NCBI RefSeq assembly: GCF_003049525.1
Contig: NZ_PYWL01000001.1
Span: 558,001 to 622,000, forward strand
Source: Lysinibacillus fusiformis
GTDB lineage: Bacteria > Bacillota > Bacilli > Bacillales_A > Planococcaceae
DNA: 64,000 nucleotides
Direction of reading: 5' to 3'
Shown here: positions 28,074 to 37,627 of the stretch, piece by piece
Layout: every line of letters starts with the position of its first letter
Numbering within the stretch: position 1 is the first letter of the stretch
Made by a program: the position numbers and the translations under genes
The notes under the pieces: model-generated
Told to the model about the DNA's origin: nothing
Seen by the model: only the letters and a program-made list of their open reading frames with translations
The model's database searches: none

Positions 28074-30200
28074 TTATTTTTCCACTATACAATGGCCATC
28101 ACGCATTTTTACATGCAATGTTTCTCCAGGCAATACCTCGCCTCGTAGCAGTTCCTTAGCCACAGCCGTTTCGATATGTCGTTGTACGAAGCGTTTTAGT
28201 GGTCTTGCCCCGAATTGAGCATCTGCTCCTTGTAGGACAACCCAATCAATAACTTCATGGTCGACAGCTAATGTAATTTCCTGTTCAGCCACACGGTTAA
28301 TTAACTGCTCTACATACTTCCAAGCAATCGCTGTAAAGTGTTTATTTGATAGGGCATGGAAAAAAATAATATCATCCATACGGTTTAATAACTCTGGTTT
28401 GAAATGCTGTCTGAGAGCAGTCATAACCAAGTCTTCAACGGTTGGATCGTCATCTTTTGCCTCCATTAAATAACTAGAGCCGATATTCGATGTTAAAATC
28501 ACTACGGTATTTGTAAAATTGACCATACGTCCTTGACTATCTGTAATTCGACCGTCATCTAAAATTTGCAATAAAATATTAGCCACATCTGGATGTGCTT
28601 TTTCAATTTCATCTAATAACACTACAGAATAAGGGTTACGACGGACAGCTTCCGTTAATTGACCGCCTTCCTCATAGCCAATGTACCCTGGAGGAGCACC
28701 AACTAAGCGAGACACACTATGCTTCTCCATATATTCGCTCATATCAATTCGAATAAAATGATCCTCTGAATCAAATAATTGAGCAGCTAGTGCCTTAGCA
28801 AGCTCTGTTTTACCAACACCTGTCGGACCTAAGAATAAAAAGCTACCAATTGGACGATGCGGATCTTTAATGCCTGCACGAGCACGCCATACAGCCTCTG
28901 TTACTAATTGAACAGCTGTATCTTGGCCAACTACGCGTTCATGTAATGTATCTTTTAAACGTAATAGTTTTTCTCGCTCGCCTTCCACTAATTTTGTCAC
29001 AGGAATACCTGTCCAGCGAGAAACAATTGCTGCGATTTCTTCAGCTGTCACTTCTTCACGTAAAATACGGGACTCTGCGCCGCTTTCTAATTCTTTTTCG
29101 AGCACTTGAATGTCTTTTTCAAGTGTTGGAATTTTACCATGACGTAATTCTGCGGCTTTATTTAAATCATACTTACTTTCCGCTTCATCTAAATCACGAC
29201 GGTACTTATCTAATGTCTCCCGTTTTTTCTGAATATCATGTAGCTTTTCCTTCTCTGCCTCCCATTGTTGCCGCATTCCTTCAGAGGACTCTTTTAATTT
29301 TGCCAATTCCTCTCGTAATTGCTCCAGACGCTTTTTACTTGCTTCGTCCTTTTCCTTACGCAACGCTTGTTCTTCAATTTCTAGCTGCATAATACGACGA
29401 GTCACGGCATCAAGTTCCTGTGGCATTGAATCAATTTCTGTTCGAATCATTGCACATGCCTCGTCAATTAAATCAATCGCCTTATCTGGTAAAAATCGCT
29501 CTGTAATATAACGATTGGAGAGTTCAGCTGCGGCCACAATCGCGCGGTCATGAATACGTACTGCATGATGTAATTCAAAGCGTTCTTTTAAGCCTCTTAA
29601 AATAGACACAGTATCCTCAATAGAAGGCTCACGTACAAGAACTTGCTGGAACCGGCGTTCTAAAGCAGGATCTTTTTCAATATACATACGATATTCATCT
29701 AATGTAGTAGCACCGATACAATGTAATTCACCACGAGCTAGCATGGGCTTTAACATATTTCCTGCATCCATAGCGCCATCCGTTTTGCCTGCGCCTACAA
29801 TTGTATGAATTTCATCAATAAATAAAATGATTTGACCTTCTGAATCTTTCACTTCTTTTAACACGCCTTTTAAACGCTCTTCAAATTGGCCACGGTAGCT
29901 TGCACCTGCGATTAAGGCACTCATATCCAGCTCGTATAGCACGCACTCTTTCAAGCCCTCTGGTACATCACCCTTCACAATACGTTGAGCTAAACCTTCT
30001 ACAATCGCTGTTTTACCAACTCCTGGCTCACCAATTAATACAGGATTATTTTTTGTTTTACGCGTTAAAATGCGAATGACATTTCGAATTTCCTCATCGC
30101 GCCCAATGACAGGATCCATTTTGCCATTTTTAACTTCTTCTATTAAATTACGGCCGAATTGCTCTAATGGCTTTTGATTATCTGTTTGTTGAAATTGCAT
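28074..30200 (-). CDS. clpB: ClpB disaggregase lacking the N-terminal domain
   Basis: A hexameric AAA+ chaperone that pulls apart protein aggregates. Two ATPase modules are present: Walker [15 protein letters not shown] near 57 and [14 protein letters not shown] near 455, with Walker B FIDEIH and [10 protein letters not shown] long coiled-coil M domain (about 260-380) marks it as ClpB and not ClpC or ClpE. ClpB usually has about 860 residues; this has 708, because the N domain (about 150 residues) is missing. ATG 30200 has AAAGGAG eight bases upstream and a CtsR box beyond that, so the short form looks native and not truncated by damage. Confidence 0.9.
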   Translation of the reverse strand: MQFQQTDNQKPLEQFGRNLIEEVKNGKMDPVIGRDEEIRNVIRILTRKTKNNPVLIGEPGVGKTAIVEGLAQRIVKGDVPEGLKECVLYELDMSALIAGASYRGQFEERLKGVLKEVKDSEGQIILFIDEIHTIVGAGKTDGAMDAGNMLKPMLARGELHCIGATTLDEYRMYIEKDPALERRFQQVLVREPSIEDTVSILRGLKERFELHHAVRIHDRAIVAAAELSNRYITERFLPDKAIDLIDEACAMIRTEIDSMPQELDAVTRRIMQLEIEEQALRKEKDEASKKRLEQLREELAKLKESSEGMRQQWEAEKEKLHDIQKKRETLDKYRRDLDEAESKYDLNKAAELRHGKIPTLEKDIQVLEKELESGAESRILREEVTAEEIAAIVSRWTGIPVTKLVEGEREKLLRLKDTLHERVVGQDTAVQLVTEAVWRARAGIKDPHRPIGSFLFLGPTGVGKTELAKALAAQLFDSEDHFIRIDMSEYMEKHSVSRLVGAPPGYIGYEEGGQLTEAVRRNPYSVVLLDEIEKAHPDVANILLQILDDGRITDSQGRMVNFTNTVVILTSNIGSSYLMEAKDDDPTVEDLVMTALRQHFKPELLNRMDDIIFFHALSNKHFTAIAWKYVEQLINRVAEQEITLAVDHEVIDWVVLQGADAQFGARPLKRFVQRHIETAVAKELLRGEVLPGETLHVKMRDGHCIVEK

Positions 30201-30265
30201 AACTAGCACTCCTTTACTTTAATATTTCGCATAATTTTTATACCCATTCTGGTTCTTTTTAAAAG

Positions 30266-30282
30266 TTTGACCTTCTTTGACT
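30266..30282 (-). promoter_or_regulatory. CtsR operator of clpB
   Basis: On the minus strand AGTCAAAGAAGGTCAAA is a perfect CtsR heptad repeat (RGTCAAA-NAN-RGTCAAA), 66 bases before clpB. CtsR represses clp genes and releases them on heat shock. Confidence 0.88.
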
Positions 30283-30410
30283 AACTTTATTTTACATCAC
30301 TCGACAGTTCTTCGCAAAGAAATAGCACTAAATTTTTACACTTATTCATGAAAATTTACGTTATAATAATAGTATGTTTCTATGTTTTAGTATCGAAAAA
30401 TCCACTGTCC

Positions 30411-30439
30411 TTTTGTAATAATCGCCATTTATTACAAAA
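30411..30439 (+). promoter_or_regulatory. 11-bp inverted repeat upstream of fnr
   Basis: TTTTGTAATAA and TTATTACAAAA flank seven bases, 30 bases before the fnr start. It could be an operator or a 5' UTR hairpin. It does not match the Fnr consensus TGTGA-N6-TCACA. Confidence 0.5.
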
Positions 30440-30469
30440 AGAAAGCGATGTGTTGGAGATATGGTTTCA

Positions 30470-31156
30470 ATGGATAATATGTTTGAAAAAATTATGGACC
30501 TTTTTCAAAAGCATGGTGTTTTTATCAAAGTAAATAAAGGGAATAAAATTTTTCTAGAAGGTGAACGGTCAAAGGAAATATACTATATTAAGTCAGGTGT
30601 TATATCGATTAGTCAAGAAACTGAGGCTGGCAAGGAATTGACGATTCGTATATGTGGTCCTGATAGTATCATTGGAGAGGGTTCATTATTTTGTAACCTT
30701 GTCTATAACTCCATGACTGCAAAAGTTTTAGAATCTGCTACGCTATATGTTTTAAGTCGAAAGTCATTAGAACATTTACTGGAAGAACAGCCTACAATCA
30801 TGGTGGAATACATGAAGTGGCTACAGACAGAAAATTTAAAGCATCAGAGTCGTTTGCGTGATTTAGTGTTAAATGGGAAAAAGGGTGCCTTGTTTTCAAC
30901 ACTCATTCGTCTATCTAACACGTATGGTAAACCTTTAGAGGATGGTTCCATTTTTATTGAGTTTCAACTAACAAATACGGAAATTGCCAATTTGTGTGCG
31001 ACTAGTCGTGAAATGATTAATCGTATGTTGAATGATTTAAAAAAACATGACATTTTGACTTTTGACAAAGGCTTTATTACTATTCATGATTTACAATTTT
31101 TAAAAAATGAGATTGCCTGCGAAAATTGTCCATTACAAGTATGCCGTATCGATTAA
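30470..31156 (+). CDS. fnr: Fnr-type oxygen-sensing regulator (Crp/Fnr family)
   Basis: Residues about 10-115 form the cyclic-nucleotide-type beta-barrel sensor, followed by a dimer helix and a winged helix-turn-helix (NTEIANLCATSREMINRML). The C-terminus CENCPLQVC gives the Cys-x2-Cys-x4-Cys that holds the 4Fe-4S cluster in B. subtilis Fnr, which activates anaerobic genes when oxygen is absent. ATG 30470 has GGAG eleven bases upstream; ATG 30461 is too close to it. The product is 228-231 residues. Regulated genes are not in the window. Confidence 0.85.
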   Translation: MDNMFEKIMDLFQKHGVFIKVNKGNKIFLEGERSKEIYYIKSGVISISQETEAGKELTIRICGPDSIIGEGSLFCNLVYNSMTAKVLESATLYVLSRKSLEHLLEEQPTIMVEYMKWLQTENLKHQSRLRDLVLNGKKGALFSTLIRLSNTYGKPLEDGSIFIEFQLTNTEIANLCATSREMINRMLNDLKKHDILTFDKGFITIHDLQFLKNEIACENCPLQVCRID

Positions 31157-31169
31157 TTCGTTACATGCT

Positions 31170-31206
31170 AAATCCCTGCTTATTTTTTATAAGCAGGGAT
31201 TTTTAA
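31170..31206 (+). terminator. Terminator after fnr
   Basis: AAATCCCTGCTTA and TAAGCAGGGATTT flank a T-rich loop and end in T5. It may act for yitW on the other strand too. Confidence 0.88.
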
Positions 31207-31215
31207 TAGCCACTA

Positions 31216-31524
31216 TTAGCGTACACCCAATGCCATTTTTGCATAGCGTGACATTTTATCTTTTGACCAAGGTGGATTCCATACAATGTTTACATTTGTA
31301 CTTTTCACTTCTGGAAGTTCATTTAATGCTGTATTCACTTGATCCACGATTACTGGGCCAAGTGGACACCCCATCGATGTTAGCGTCATTGTAACCGTCG
31401 CTACACCTTCATCATCTAATTCTACATCATATACTAAACCTAAGTTGACGATATCAATTCCAAGCTCAGGGTCAATTACGTTTTCTAATGCACCTAACAT
31501 GCTATCTTTCATATCTTGATCCAT
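31216..31524 (-). CDS. yitW: Iron-sulfur assembly factor, MIP18/SufT family (YitW)
   Basis: A 102-residue DUF59 protein with the family core NVIDPELGIDIVNLGLVYDV and the conserved Cys in TSMGCPLGP. DUF59 proteins (SufT, PaaD, MIP18) help mature iron-sulfur proteins. ATG 31524 follows GAAGGAG. It matches B. subtilis YitW in length and lies near yitV, yitU and yitS, as in that genome. Confidence 0.88.
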   Translation of the reverse strand: MDQDMKDSMLGALENVIDPELGIDIVNLGLVYDVELDDEGVATVTMTLTSMGCPLGPVIVDQVNTALNELPEVKSTNVNIVWNPPWSKDKMSRYAKMALGVR

Positions 31525-31577
31525 TCTCATTTCTCCTTCCATCATAGTGTTAACCTTATCATAGCAGATGCATCATA

Positions 31578-32342
31578 TTATGCCAAATGCTCTGCAAGCC
31601 AATCTGTTGCTGCTACCATTCCGTCACGTGGTACAGCATGTCCAGCCTTTTTATTCACCATGAATGTTAAATTTTCAGGGGTTGCTTGATAGTATTCCCG
31701 TAATGTTTCATAAAATTTATAGGTTTCATGGAAAGGTACAGTTTTATCTAATTCACCGTGCCAAAAGAAAACCGGGCGTCCCGCAAATTTTTCAGGAGTT
31801 AGACTGACATCATAGGTTGCGAGGACCTCATTAATCTTTTGCACATCATCCTCTGTCATGGGCCAATTAACACCATTTTTTATAAATTGCTGCAATTGGT
31901 ATTCACCCAATTTTATAAAACCAGGCGCACCCATACATATTGCAGCCGATTGAATCCAATCATAAAGCTTAAGACAGCCTGATGTCACAATACCACCCAT
32001 GGACGTACCTGCTATGCCAATTTTATGATGAGCTAATAAATTTTTATTCTTTAATTCATTATATAATTGTTCCACTTCATGAATAGAATTTATAACAATG
32101 TCCCAAAAATTCAAGTTCATTTGCATCTCTGTGAGGCCTTCGCTACGGTCACCATGAAATTTTGCATCTGGTAATAGGACACGCACCCCTTTATGCACCA
32201 ACTGATATGCATAGTGTAAGTTATGTTCTTTTGCACTCATAAAGCCATGTAAAAAGATCACTACCGGGGTATCTTCATTCATATTGTCTGTATGTATATG
32301 TAATAAAGGAATATTTCCCCACATTTCTTTTTCTACAAACAT
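31578..32342 (-). CDS. yitV: Alpha/beta-hydrolase YitV
   Basis: A 254-residue serine hydrolase. HGFMSAKEHN carries the oxyanion region, GTSMGGIV the nucleophile Ser (near residue 120), and the C-terminal GHAVP the catalytic His; an Asp is in HGELDKTVP. No signal peptide. The start is ATG 32342 behind GGGAGTGA. Divergent from yitU. Substrate unknown. Confidence 0.85.
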   Translation of the reverse strand: MFVEKEMWGNIPLLHIHTDNMNEDTPVVIFLHGFMSAKEHNLHYAYQLVHKGVRVLLPDAKFHGDRSEGLTEMQMNLNFWDIVINSIHEVEQLYNELKNKNLLAHHKIGIAGTSMGGIVTSGCLKLYDWIQSAAICMGAPGFIKLGEYQLQQFIKNGVNWPMTEDDVQKINEVLATYDVSLTPEKFAGRPVFFWHGELDKTVPFHETYKFYETLREYYQATPENLTFMVNKKAGHAVPRDGMVAATDWLAEHLA

Positions 32343-32463
32343 TCTTGTCACTCCCAACTCTTGTCTCACCTTTATGTTAGCAAACTTTTTTCACTGTGAC
32401 AAAATTTTGACGAATGAAAGACAAAGAGATACTATTCAAACTATAGGAAAGGGGCAACAAGCT

Positions 32464-33273
32464 ATGAAACCGCATTTAATCGTATTGGATTTAGATGGTA
32501 CTTTATTAACAGACCAACAACAAATTTCCGCAAAAACAAAAAAATCATTATTGCAGGCTAAGGAACAAGGACATCAAGTAATGATTGCAACTGGCCGTCC
32601 ATACCGTGCCAGTGATATTTATTATCATGAGCTTGGGCTTACAACACCAATAGTCAATTTTAATGGAGCCTATGTGCATCACCCTAAAAATGTCTCTTGG
32701 CAGCATATGCACACTCCCATTGATTTAAGTGTTGTCCATGATGTCGTTAATTCCATTAATAGTTACGAGTATGAAAATATCATTGCTGAGGTGAAGGATG
32801 ATATTTATGTACACACAGAGGATGAACGCATCTTAAATATTTTTAATATGGGTAATCCGAAAATTACACTTGGGGATTTATATACACATCTCTTAGATAA
32901 TCCTACAAGTTTACTGATACAGGCAAATGAAGCCAATTCTGTCATTATTCGCGACCACTTACAGGCAGTGCACGCTGAAGTTATTGAACACCGTCGTTGG
33001 GGCGCACCTCTTCATATTATAGAGATTGTTCGACGTGGCTTAAATAAAGCAGTAGGCCTTGCACACGTAGCAAAGGATTTAGGTATTCCACGTGAACGTA
33101 TTATTGCTTTTGGTGATGAAGACAATGATTTAGAGATGATCGAATATGCTGGACTTGGCGTAGCGATGGGGAATGGTATATCAAGCCTTAAAAATATTGC
33201 CAATGAAATAACTACTACAAATAATGATGATGGGATTGCAAAAATACTCATCGAACGCTTGAAATTATCATAG
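32464..33273 (+). CDS. yitU: HAD-superfamily Cof-type phosphatase YitU
   Basis: A 269-residue haloacid-dehalogenase phosphatase of the Cof/YbjI type. Motif I is LDLDGTLL (residues 8-15), motif II in ATGRP, and motifs III/IV in LNKAVGLAHVAKDLG and AFGDEDNDLEMI. The cap domain lies between. ATG 32464 follows GGAAAGGGGC. B. subtilis YitU removes phosphate from the riboflavin precursor ARPP among other sugar phosphates; the same may hold here. Confidence 0.88.
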   Translation: MKPHLIVLDLDGTLLTDQQQISAKTKKSLLQAKEQGHQVMIATGRPYRASDIYYHELGLTTPIVNFNGAYVHHPKNVSWQHMHTPIDLSVVHDVVNSINSYEYENIIAEVKDDIYVHTEDERILNIFNMGNPKITLGDLYTHLLDNPTSLLIQANEANSVIIRDHLQAVHAEVIEHRRWGAPLHIIEIVRRGLNKAVGLAHVAKDLGIPRERIIAFGDEDNDLEMIEYAGLGVAMGNGISSLKNIANEITTTNNDDGIAKILIERLKLS

Positions 33274-33317
33274 TTACGTAGTAAGTTCAAGTTACCATAC
33301 CATTTTTACCAGTTTAA

Positions 33318-33372
33318 CTTTATTCAGTGGTACCCCTTCCGGTTGATTTAAGTGAGTACCGGCTGAATAAAG
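33318..33372 (+). other. Strong hairpin between yitU and yitS
   Basis: A 10-bp perfect arm pair (CTTTATTCAG/CTGAATAAAG) is extended by GGTAC/GTACC. No T-run follows, so it is unlikely to be a terminator. It lies in the leader of yitS. Confidence 0.55.
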
Positions 33373-33417
33373 CTAAAAAGGCTTTAAAAAGTAAGTTGAA
33401 ATTAGGGGGACAAGAGA

Positions 33418-34275
33418 ATGAAGATTTTTACGGATAGTGGATGTGATCTACCAAAGTCTTACTATGAAGAAAATGATGTCGTGCTACTCCCTTTACGAGT
33501 GCAATTGAACAACAAAGAATATGAAGATGTCATTTCCATTGATTCCAAAGAGGTTTATGATGGAATCCGTCAAGGTGCCCAACCCAAAACATCTCAAGTA
33601 TCGCCAGAGCTTTTTTTGAAGCACTTTGAAGATTTAGCTAAAAATGAAGAAGAAGGTATCTATATTGCCTTTTCATCAGAATTATCCGGCACATATAGTA
33701 CTGCTCAAATGATTCGTAATCAAGTATTAGAACAATATCCTTCATTGAAGTTAGTCATTATCGACTCTAAATGTGCATCACTAGGACATGGTCTTGTTGT
33801 GGAAGAGGCTGTTCGGCTTAGAAATTTAGGTACCTCATTTGAAGATGTAGCGTCTAGAATTAGCGCTTTCGCTCCTCAAATAGAGCATTTATTTACAGTT
33901 GAAGATTTGGACTACCTCGCTAAAGGTGGCCGTGTCTCAAAAGCGAGTGCCTTTTTAGGTGGCCTTCTAAGCATTAAACCTATTTTAAATGTAGAAGATG
34001 GCAAACTTGTACCGATAGAAAAATCACGTGGTCGTAAAAAAGCACTTAATCGTATGCTGGATTTAATGCAGGAGCGTGGAGGTAACTTTACGAATAAAAT
34101 TGTTGGTATTAGTCATAGTGATGATATGGCCTTTGCTAATGAAGCAAAAGCATCCATTCAGGAGCGTTTTTCTCCACAGGCTGTTCAAATTACGATGATT
34201 GGCTCAGCCATCGGTTCACATGTGGGGCCGGGCACTATCGCGATTTTCTTCACGAATAAAAGCTATGAAGGCTAA
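33418..34275 (+). CDS. yitS: DegV-family fatty-acid-binding protein (YitS)
   Basis: A 285-residue DegV protein. Typical features are the N-terminal TDSGCDLPKSY, SSELSGTYSTAQ (ligand contact) and the C-terminal GSAIGSHVGPGTIA motif. DegV proteins (FakB) bind fatty acids and present them to a kinase for incorporation into phospholipids. The ATG follows AGGGGGAC. Family function is well supported; the specific ligand is not known. Confidence 0.9.
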   Translation: MKIFTDSGCDLPKSYYEENDVVLLPLRVQLNNKEYEDVISIDSKEVYDGIRQGAQPKTSQVSPELFLKHFEDLAKNEEEGIYIAFSSELSGTYSTAQMIRNQVLEQYPSLKLVIIDSKCASLGHGLVVEEAVRLRNLGTSFEDVASRISAFAPQIEHLFTVEDLDYLAKGGRVSKASAFLGGLLSIKPILNVEDGKLVPIEKSRGRKKALNRMLDLMQERGGNFTNKIVGISHSDDMAFANEAKASIQERFSPQAVQITMIGSAIGSHVGPGTIAIFFTNKSYEG

Positions 34276-34327
34276 ACTATGATAGCTTGGAATTGCCGAG
34301 CTATTGGAGCATCCGTAAATGAAAACA

Positions 34328-34368
34328 AAAATAGCATGTTAGGATGATTCCTAGCATGCTATTTTTTG
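34328..34368. terminator. Bidirectional terminator after yitS
   Basis: AAAATAGCATG and CATGCTATTTTTT flank a TAGG/CCTA inner stem. Confidence 0.88.
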
Positions 34369-34376
34369 TGTAGATA

Positions 34377-35843
34377 TTAAGAAGCGTCTTGTTCTTGACG
34401 ACGAACTTTTCCTCGTTTAATGATGATTACAACAAAGCCAATAAAGATGACCCAAACTAAACCAAGGGCAACCATATACGGCACGTTTAGCCCCTCATCA
34501 TTGCGAACCTGATAAATCTCTACCATTTCTCTGTCTAAAATGACTGGATACACTTGCTTTTCATTTATACGAACTTTTTCCTCATGTAAAATCCCGTTTA
34601 GCATTTTCCCTTCACCCAGTTGTTCAGGTGTTAAGTCCACTCGCTGGGTTTTGCTCGTATTATTGACCATAATTACCCATTGCTCTTCATCCGAAGTACG
34701 TGTAAAGACAAGTAAACCATTCTCATTAGTAATGATGTTAAAATCACCATTACGTAAAGTAGCAGACTGATTTCGTAAGGATTGAACATTTTTAATATAG
34801 TCAATTAATTCTTCATCTGTTTTAAAGTTATAAAGTTGATGTGTATCAGGTTTAGCTTCCCCGTTCATCGCAATTTCTGTACCATATTGGACAACTGGAG
34901 TTCCTGGCATCATAAATAAAGCACCCATAGCCATTTTTAAACGTGTAGGTGGGAACATGTTTTCATTCGCAGAATCGAATGTAAAACGGTGTGTTTCTAA
35001 AGAATCCACCATAATTTGCGTCGGCTTTTCGCCTGAAAACGGTTCTGTCAATTTAGATGAGTCCATATCAACATTCTTAAAGATATTGCGATAAATTTCT
35101 GCTGTCGCTGGTGAGAAGGTTGCATCAAAATCAGCCTCGCTCGCTTCATTTGTTATGACATAAAGAGATGCTTTTGACTCTTTTAATGCCGCTATCATTT
35201 TATTAATAAAATCCGTATCAGCATCTGAAATATGAGTTAATCGAATTCCACCAATATCATATGTAGAAACAAAATCGATTGCAGATTGAATAAGTGCTTC
35301 TTGCACATCTGTATTCGTTAAATCCCATTGAACTTGTCCATTATTCGTTGAAGCAATCCAGTCTGCTTTCGCAGCATCCTTTGCCCATTCATGTTTAGGA
35401 CTTACATCATTGAGTGGAAAATCCACCATTATAGACATATTTTTAGCTTTATAAGCCTCTACAACACTTTGGAATTCTTCTGCAGTTCCAAAATGGCGTT
35501 CAATCGTAGAATAGCTTGTTAGCATGGATCCATCATATTTCTCTGTAGAATAAATAGGTCCAATGGAAACAATCGAATAGCCCATTTCATCGATAAATTT
35601 TAATTTATCTTGTAAACCTGTAAAATCCCCTCCTGCAAATTTCGAAGGGTCTTGCGTATTTGTATCAAAATCGTTTGTGCCCGAGCCATTAAAGAAACGG
35701 TCAACGAGTAAATCATAGATGCTCTCTTCTGCAATCGATGTTGTCGCTTTTTCATCCGCATGCGCTACAGGTGTAGTACTTACGAATGTAGTAGCTAGTA
35801 AAAGTGATGCAGCTGTCGCACTTATCCACTTCTTGAATTTCAC
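34377..35843 (-). CDS. Membrane-anchored GH13 (alpha-amylase) family protein with degenerate active site
   Basis: The start is GTG 35843 behind GAGAGGG, giving a signal peptide that ends AHA (residues 27-29). The secreted part has the GH13 barrel order, from YDLLVDRFFNG to PGTPVVQYGTEIAM, then a small beta domain; residues about 456-478 form a single membrane anchor with a basic tail. Canonical catalytic residues have changed: DxxxNH reads VDFPLND (Asp146 for His), the nucleophile Asp in GxRxD is Thr203 (GGIRLTH), and the transition-state Asp in NHD is Thr284 (SLETHRF). Glu233 (ITNEASE) may remain. It is unlikely to cut starch; it may bind glycans. Confidence 0.85.
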   Translation of the reverse strand: MKFKKWISATAASLLLATTFVSTTPVAHADEKATTSIAEESIYDLLVDRFFNGSGTNDFDTNTQDPSKFAGGDFTGLQDKLKFIDEMGYSIVSIGPIYSTEKYDGSMLTSYSTIERHFGTAEEFQSVVEAYKAKNMSIMVDFPLNDVSPKHEWAKDAAKADWIASTNNGQVQWDLTNTDVQEALIQSAIDFVSTYDIGGIRLTHISDADTDFINKMIAALKESKASLYVITNEASEADFDATFSPATAEIYRNIFKNVDMDSSKLTEPFSGEKPTQIMVDSLETHRFTFDSANENMFPPTRLKMAMGALFMMPGTPVVQYGTEIAMNGEAKPDTHQLYNFKTDEELIDYIKNVQSLRNQSATLRNGDFNIITNENGLLVFTRTSDEEQWVIMVNNTSKTQRVDLTPEQLGEGKMLNGILHEEKVRINEKQVYPVILDREMVEIYQVRNDEGLNVPYMVALGLVWVIFIGFVVIIIKRGKVRRQEQDAS

Positions 35844-36002
35844 TGTTATTCCCTCTCTTTCAAACCAATCCATCGTCATTTTACCAAATATCACTGTCAC
35901 GTCGCTATCTTTTCAAAAGATTTTACGAAAATGCGGAAGGAATTACGGCAAAAAGGTGTCCGTTCCCTTCCATTTCAGTATGATCGCTGTTTTTAATAAA
36001 AT

Positions 36003-36033
36003 AAAAGCCGCGAAGCAAATACTTCACGACTTT
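36003..36033 (-). terminator. Terminator of yisL
   Basis: The minus-strand stem AAAGTCGTGAAG / CTTCGCGGCTTT is followed by a T-rich stretch. Confidence 0.75.
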
Positions 36034-36042
36034 CACCAAATA

Positions 36043-36411
36043 TTATGCTAAGAAGTTTTGACCCATTGGTAGCTTGAAGCCTAGGAACAATGTAATCAAT
36101 AAGAATACTGCAAATAAAATCCAAAACATGCCAGTTGGTTTATTTTTCTTTTGGCGTACTAAAACCATTTCCATCATACCAATTACTAGAATACCGCCTA
36201 TGAATTTAAAGCCGTAAAGCATGCCCATGTTGTAATTCATGCCTTCAATGAATAATGCCCCACCTGTAATGATAATTAGTACATAAAATAGACGCAATGT
36301 CATATGTAAGCCTTTTGATTGCTTGCCCATTAGCGCAGCGATTAAAAAGATAACAATAGCTACTACCCAAGTAGTAATATGCAAATGCGTTTGGCTAGTT
36401 AAAAAACCCAT
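36043..36411 (-). CDS. yisL: UPF0344 membrane protein YisL
   Basis: A 122-residue protein with four transmembrane helices, matching UPF0344/YisL in length and pattern (HLHITTWVVAIVIFLIA at the start, KPTGMFWILF near the end). Function unknown. It is followed downstream by its own terminator and preceded by yisK, as in B. subtilis. Confidence 0.85.
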   Translation of the reverse strand: MGFLTSQTHLHITTWVVAIVIFLIAALMGKQSKGLHMTLRLFYVLIIITGGALFIEGMNYNMGMLYGFKFIGGILVIGMMEMVLVRQKKNKPTGMFWILFAVFLLITLFLGFKLPMGQNFLA

Positions 36412-36554
36412 GTTTGTCCCACCTCATTCATTTTTCTATCAAACTCTATCCTACCATGCGATGGAAAGGGTTTCAAACATTACAATAGTGTTCACATAAT
36501 TTACACCATTTGTGACTTAGAAACTCCCTAAAAAACAACTTACACGGTAAGTAT

Positions 36555-36589
36555 TAAAAAAATCCGCGGAGTAAAGACTCACGCGGATT
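36555..36589 (-). terminator. Terminator of yisK
   Basis: The minus-strand stem AATCCGCGTGAGT / ACTCCGCGGATT is followed by T7. Confidence 0.85.
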
Positions 36590-36597
36590 CCCTATTA

Positions 36598-37500
36598 TTA
36601 TTCAAAATGGTTGACTAAAGTACCGATGCCTTGAATAGATACTTTTACCGTATCTCCAGCCTTTAAGAATTGTGGCGGGTTCATGCCTTTTCCAACTCCA
36701 GCTGGTGTACCTGTTAAAATAACATCCCCTGGCTCAAGTGTTACATGCTGAGATAGGATAGATACTAAAGTTTCAACTGAGAACATCATGTCCTTCGTCG
36801 AGCCATTTTGGCGCACTTCATCGTTTACCTTTGTGACTACTGTTAAGTCCTGAGGATTGGGAATTTCATCCTTTGTCACAAGATATGGTCCAAGCGGACA
36901 AGTGCCCTCCAAGCTTTTACCTAAGAAGAATTGTTTATGCTTCTCTTGTAAATCACGAGCTGTTATATCATTGGCAATTGTATAACCAAATACATAATCA
37001 TATGCTAAGTTTTTCGGAATGTTTTTACCACGTTTTCCAATGACAATCGCAAGCTCCCCTTCATAATCCATTTTCGATGAAAGGTCCGCGTGAATGGAAA
37101 GTGTTTGTCCATCTGCCGCAATAGCCGTTGGCGATTTTGTAAATACCATTAATTCCGTTGGTGCTGCTTCTGCACCCATTTCTTTGGCATGTTCATTATA
37201 ATTTTTACCTATACACATAATATTTTTGGGTGTACGTGGAATGGGTGAAAGCCACTCGATTTCTGTAAATTCACGTTTAAAACTATTAGCACGATCTGAT
37301 TTTTCAGCTGCTTCTACTAATTTACGAATCTGTTCAACGAAATCAAAGCCTAGTGCAATACCATCTACAATAGAACTTGAAAAAGAAGGGAGAACTTGAA
37401 GTTCATTTTGAATAGCGAGTACATCCCATACCGCTTCTTCTTTTTTTACTTTTGGTCCAAAGCTTACATGTCCACCTAATTTGAATGATAAAATTTTCAT
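36598..37500 (-). CDS. yisK: Fumarylacetoacetate hydrolase family protein YisK
   Basis: A 300-residue FAH-family enzyme. The metal-binding Glu residues are in MDYEGELAIVIG and the family core FGYTIANDITARDLQ, LGKSLEGTCPLGPYL and ILTGTPAGVG are complete. B. subtilis YisK has been reported as an oxaloacetate decarboxylase that also associates with the cell-shape protein Mbl; that is family knowledge. ATG 37500 has AAGGAG about 12 bases upstream. Confidence 0.9.
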   Translation of the reverse strand: MKILSFKLGGHVSFGPKVKKEEAVWDVLAIQNELQVLPSFSSSIVDGIALGFDFVEQIRKLVEAAEKSDRANSFKREFTEIEWLSPIPRTPKNIMCIGKNYNEHAKEMGAEAAPTELMVFTKSPTAIAADGQTLSIHADLSSKMDYEGELAIVIGKRGKNIPKNLAYDYVFGYTIANDITARDLQEKHKQFFLGKSLEGTCPLGPYLVTKDEIPNPQDLTVVTKVNDEVRQNGSTKDMMFSVETLVSILSQHVTLEPGDVILTGTPAGVGKGMNPPQFLKAGDTVKVSIQGIGTLVNHFE

Positions 37501-37627
37501 GATTGAAAGAGCTCCTTCTTTTTTCTACATGATACAACAATATGATAGAAATTGCCTCACTTTTGCGACAATAATTTTATAAGTTGTTATATCTTCATAG
37601 ATTATGCATGTGAAGCGGAATATATTA

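Noticed and set aside
28946..29392. 148-codon frame on the plus strand inside clpB
   Set aside because: It is opposite to the conserved M domain and has no ribosome binding site; a shadow frame.
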